Part shown: positions 42,069-42,409 of the stretch, in pieces
Numbering within the stretch: the stretch's first letter is position 1
How the letters are laid out: the number at the start of each line of letters is the position of its first letter
Origin: Anaerolineae bacterium CG2_30_57_67
GTDB taxonomy: Bacteria; Chloroflexota; Anaerolineae; Anaerolineales; Villigracilaceae
DNA length: 42,409 nt
Assembly (NCBI GenBank): GCA_001872455.1
Contig: MNXJ01000020.1
Location: forward strand, 1 to 42,409
Reading direction: 5' to 3'
Position numbers and translations under genes: made by a program
Notes under the pieces: generated by a model
The model's database searches: none
The model's input: only the letters and a program-made list of their open reading frames with translations
Told to the model about the DNA's origin: nothing

Positions 42069-42409
42069 ATCTTCTCCTTTTGACAAAAAACAGTGATGGT
42101 GATACCCGGCTTCTAGTCGGGTAAGAGGTGATTTTTCTCCTCTCTGATTTTATTGTAGTGACTTGATGCATGGAACGAAAGAGGCGCGGGTAAATTTTCA
42201 TTCAAATTTTATATTATCATCTGATGTTACGCAGCAAGAACCAGTGGCGCGATATATATGTCGCGGTTGCGCCGCAGAAACCGGAAAACTGAAATTTTAG
42301 AGCCGTTTGATAGGCACTGAACAGATAAGAACCCGTCCAAAAGATTGGTAAAAGGGGCAGCCAACGGTGGCGCAAATCTGCGATTTGCGCGGGTCTTGCT
42401 CCACCTGCC
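42069..42409. other. Gene-free leader and upstream region of livJ
   Basis: No coding frame was supported in these 341 bases. Minus-strand signals: TACAAT at 42152-42157 (possible -10, poor -35), then in the leader a weak stem AGAGG/CCTCT and a hairpin ACCCG-N8-CGGGT near 42103-42122, followed by a T-run. Further up are an AT-rich stretch (42192-42220), a CGCGA-N8-TCGCG inverted repeat near 42249-42266, and a perfect hairpin of 9-bp arms with a 3-nt loop at 42370-42390. No known riboswitch was recognised. Confidence 0.5.

Noticed and set aside
41968-42201. Leader peptide or small gene upstream of livJ on the minus strand
   Set aside because: The 77-codon frame runs far into livJ in another frame and lacks a binding site; the livJ start has its own strong site.

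Overview
The window comes from a GC-rich bacterium, most likely a member of the Chloroflexota (Anaerolineae-like). This rests on gene content and protein style, not on a database search: a dcw (division and cell wall) cluster containing a CvpA-type protein, lipoproteins with Ala/Thr/Glu/Pro linkers, a MurG with Gly in place of the usual G-loop His, and short period-7 and period-8 intergenic repeats. Coding is dense, with many ATGA stop/start overlaps.

Layout. 2-457 (+) is the end of a dihydrolipoamide dehydrogenase gene. 582-2747 (-) holds a DUF4173-type membrane protein and a GNAT acetyltransferase. 2881-3087 is a transposase remnant that runs up to the uvrA promoter; uvrA itself is 3160-6045 (+). 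From 26882 down to 6212 everything is on the minus strand. First comes the dcw cluster: mraZ, rsmH, ftsL, ftsI, murF, mraY, murD, ftsW, murG, cvpA-like, murC, a 66-codon unknown gene, murB, ddl, ftsQ, ftsA, ftsZ. Then follow a four-helix membrane protein, a tRNA-Arg (GCG) with its own promoter and terminator, surE, a MaoC hydratase and a CitE-type lyase. murE is absent.

27117-30931 (+) encodes a methyltransferase translationally coupled to a 973-residue PAS/GAF/HD-GYP sensor. It converges on mccA-mccB (30934-34352, -), a biotin-dependent acyl-CoA carboxylase of methylcrotonyl-CoA type. Divergent from mccB are ogt (DNA alkyl repair) and a GH1 beta-glucosidase. The right end (36554-42068, -) is a CBS-ACT protein and a complete branched-chain amino acid ABC importer, livJHMGF. 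Uptake of branched-chain amino acids (liv) and a carboxylase step of leucine breakdown (mcc) lie close together, while the centre builds peptidoglycan precursors and the divisome.

Non-coding signals. The mraZ promoter (TTGAAA-17-TAGAAT) is followed by TGGGA direct repeats at 10-bp period, the arrangement expected for MraZ autoregulation. A perfect GAACATATGTTC palindrome, identical to the core of the Gram-positive LexA box, covers the mraZ start codon. An 82-bp nested palindrome occurs twice (6106-6187 and 37231-37312) in opposite orientation, each copy flanked by a 2-bp direct repeat and each holding a terminator-like core. No CRISPR array, intact insertion sequence, prophage or obvious defence locus was seen; the main unexplained items are the small murC-murB gene, the SOS-like palindrome and the repeated palindrome.
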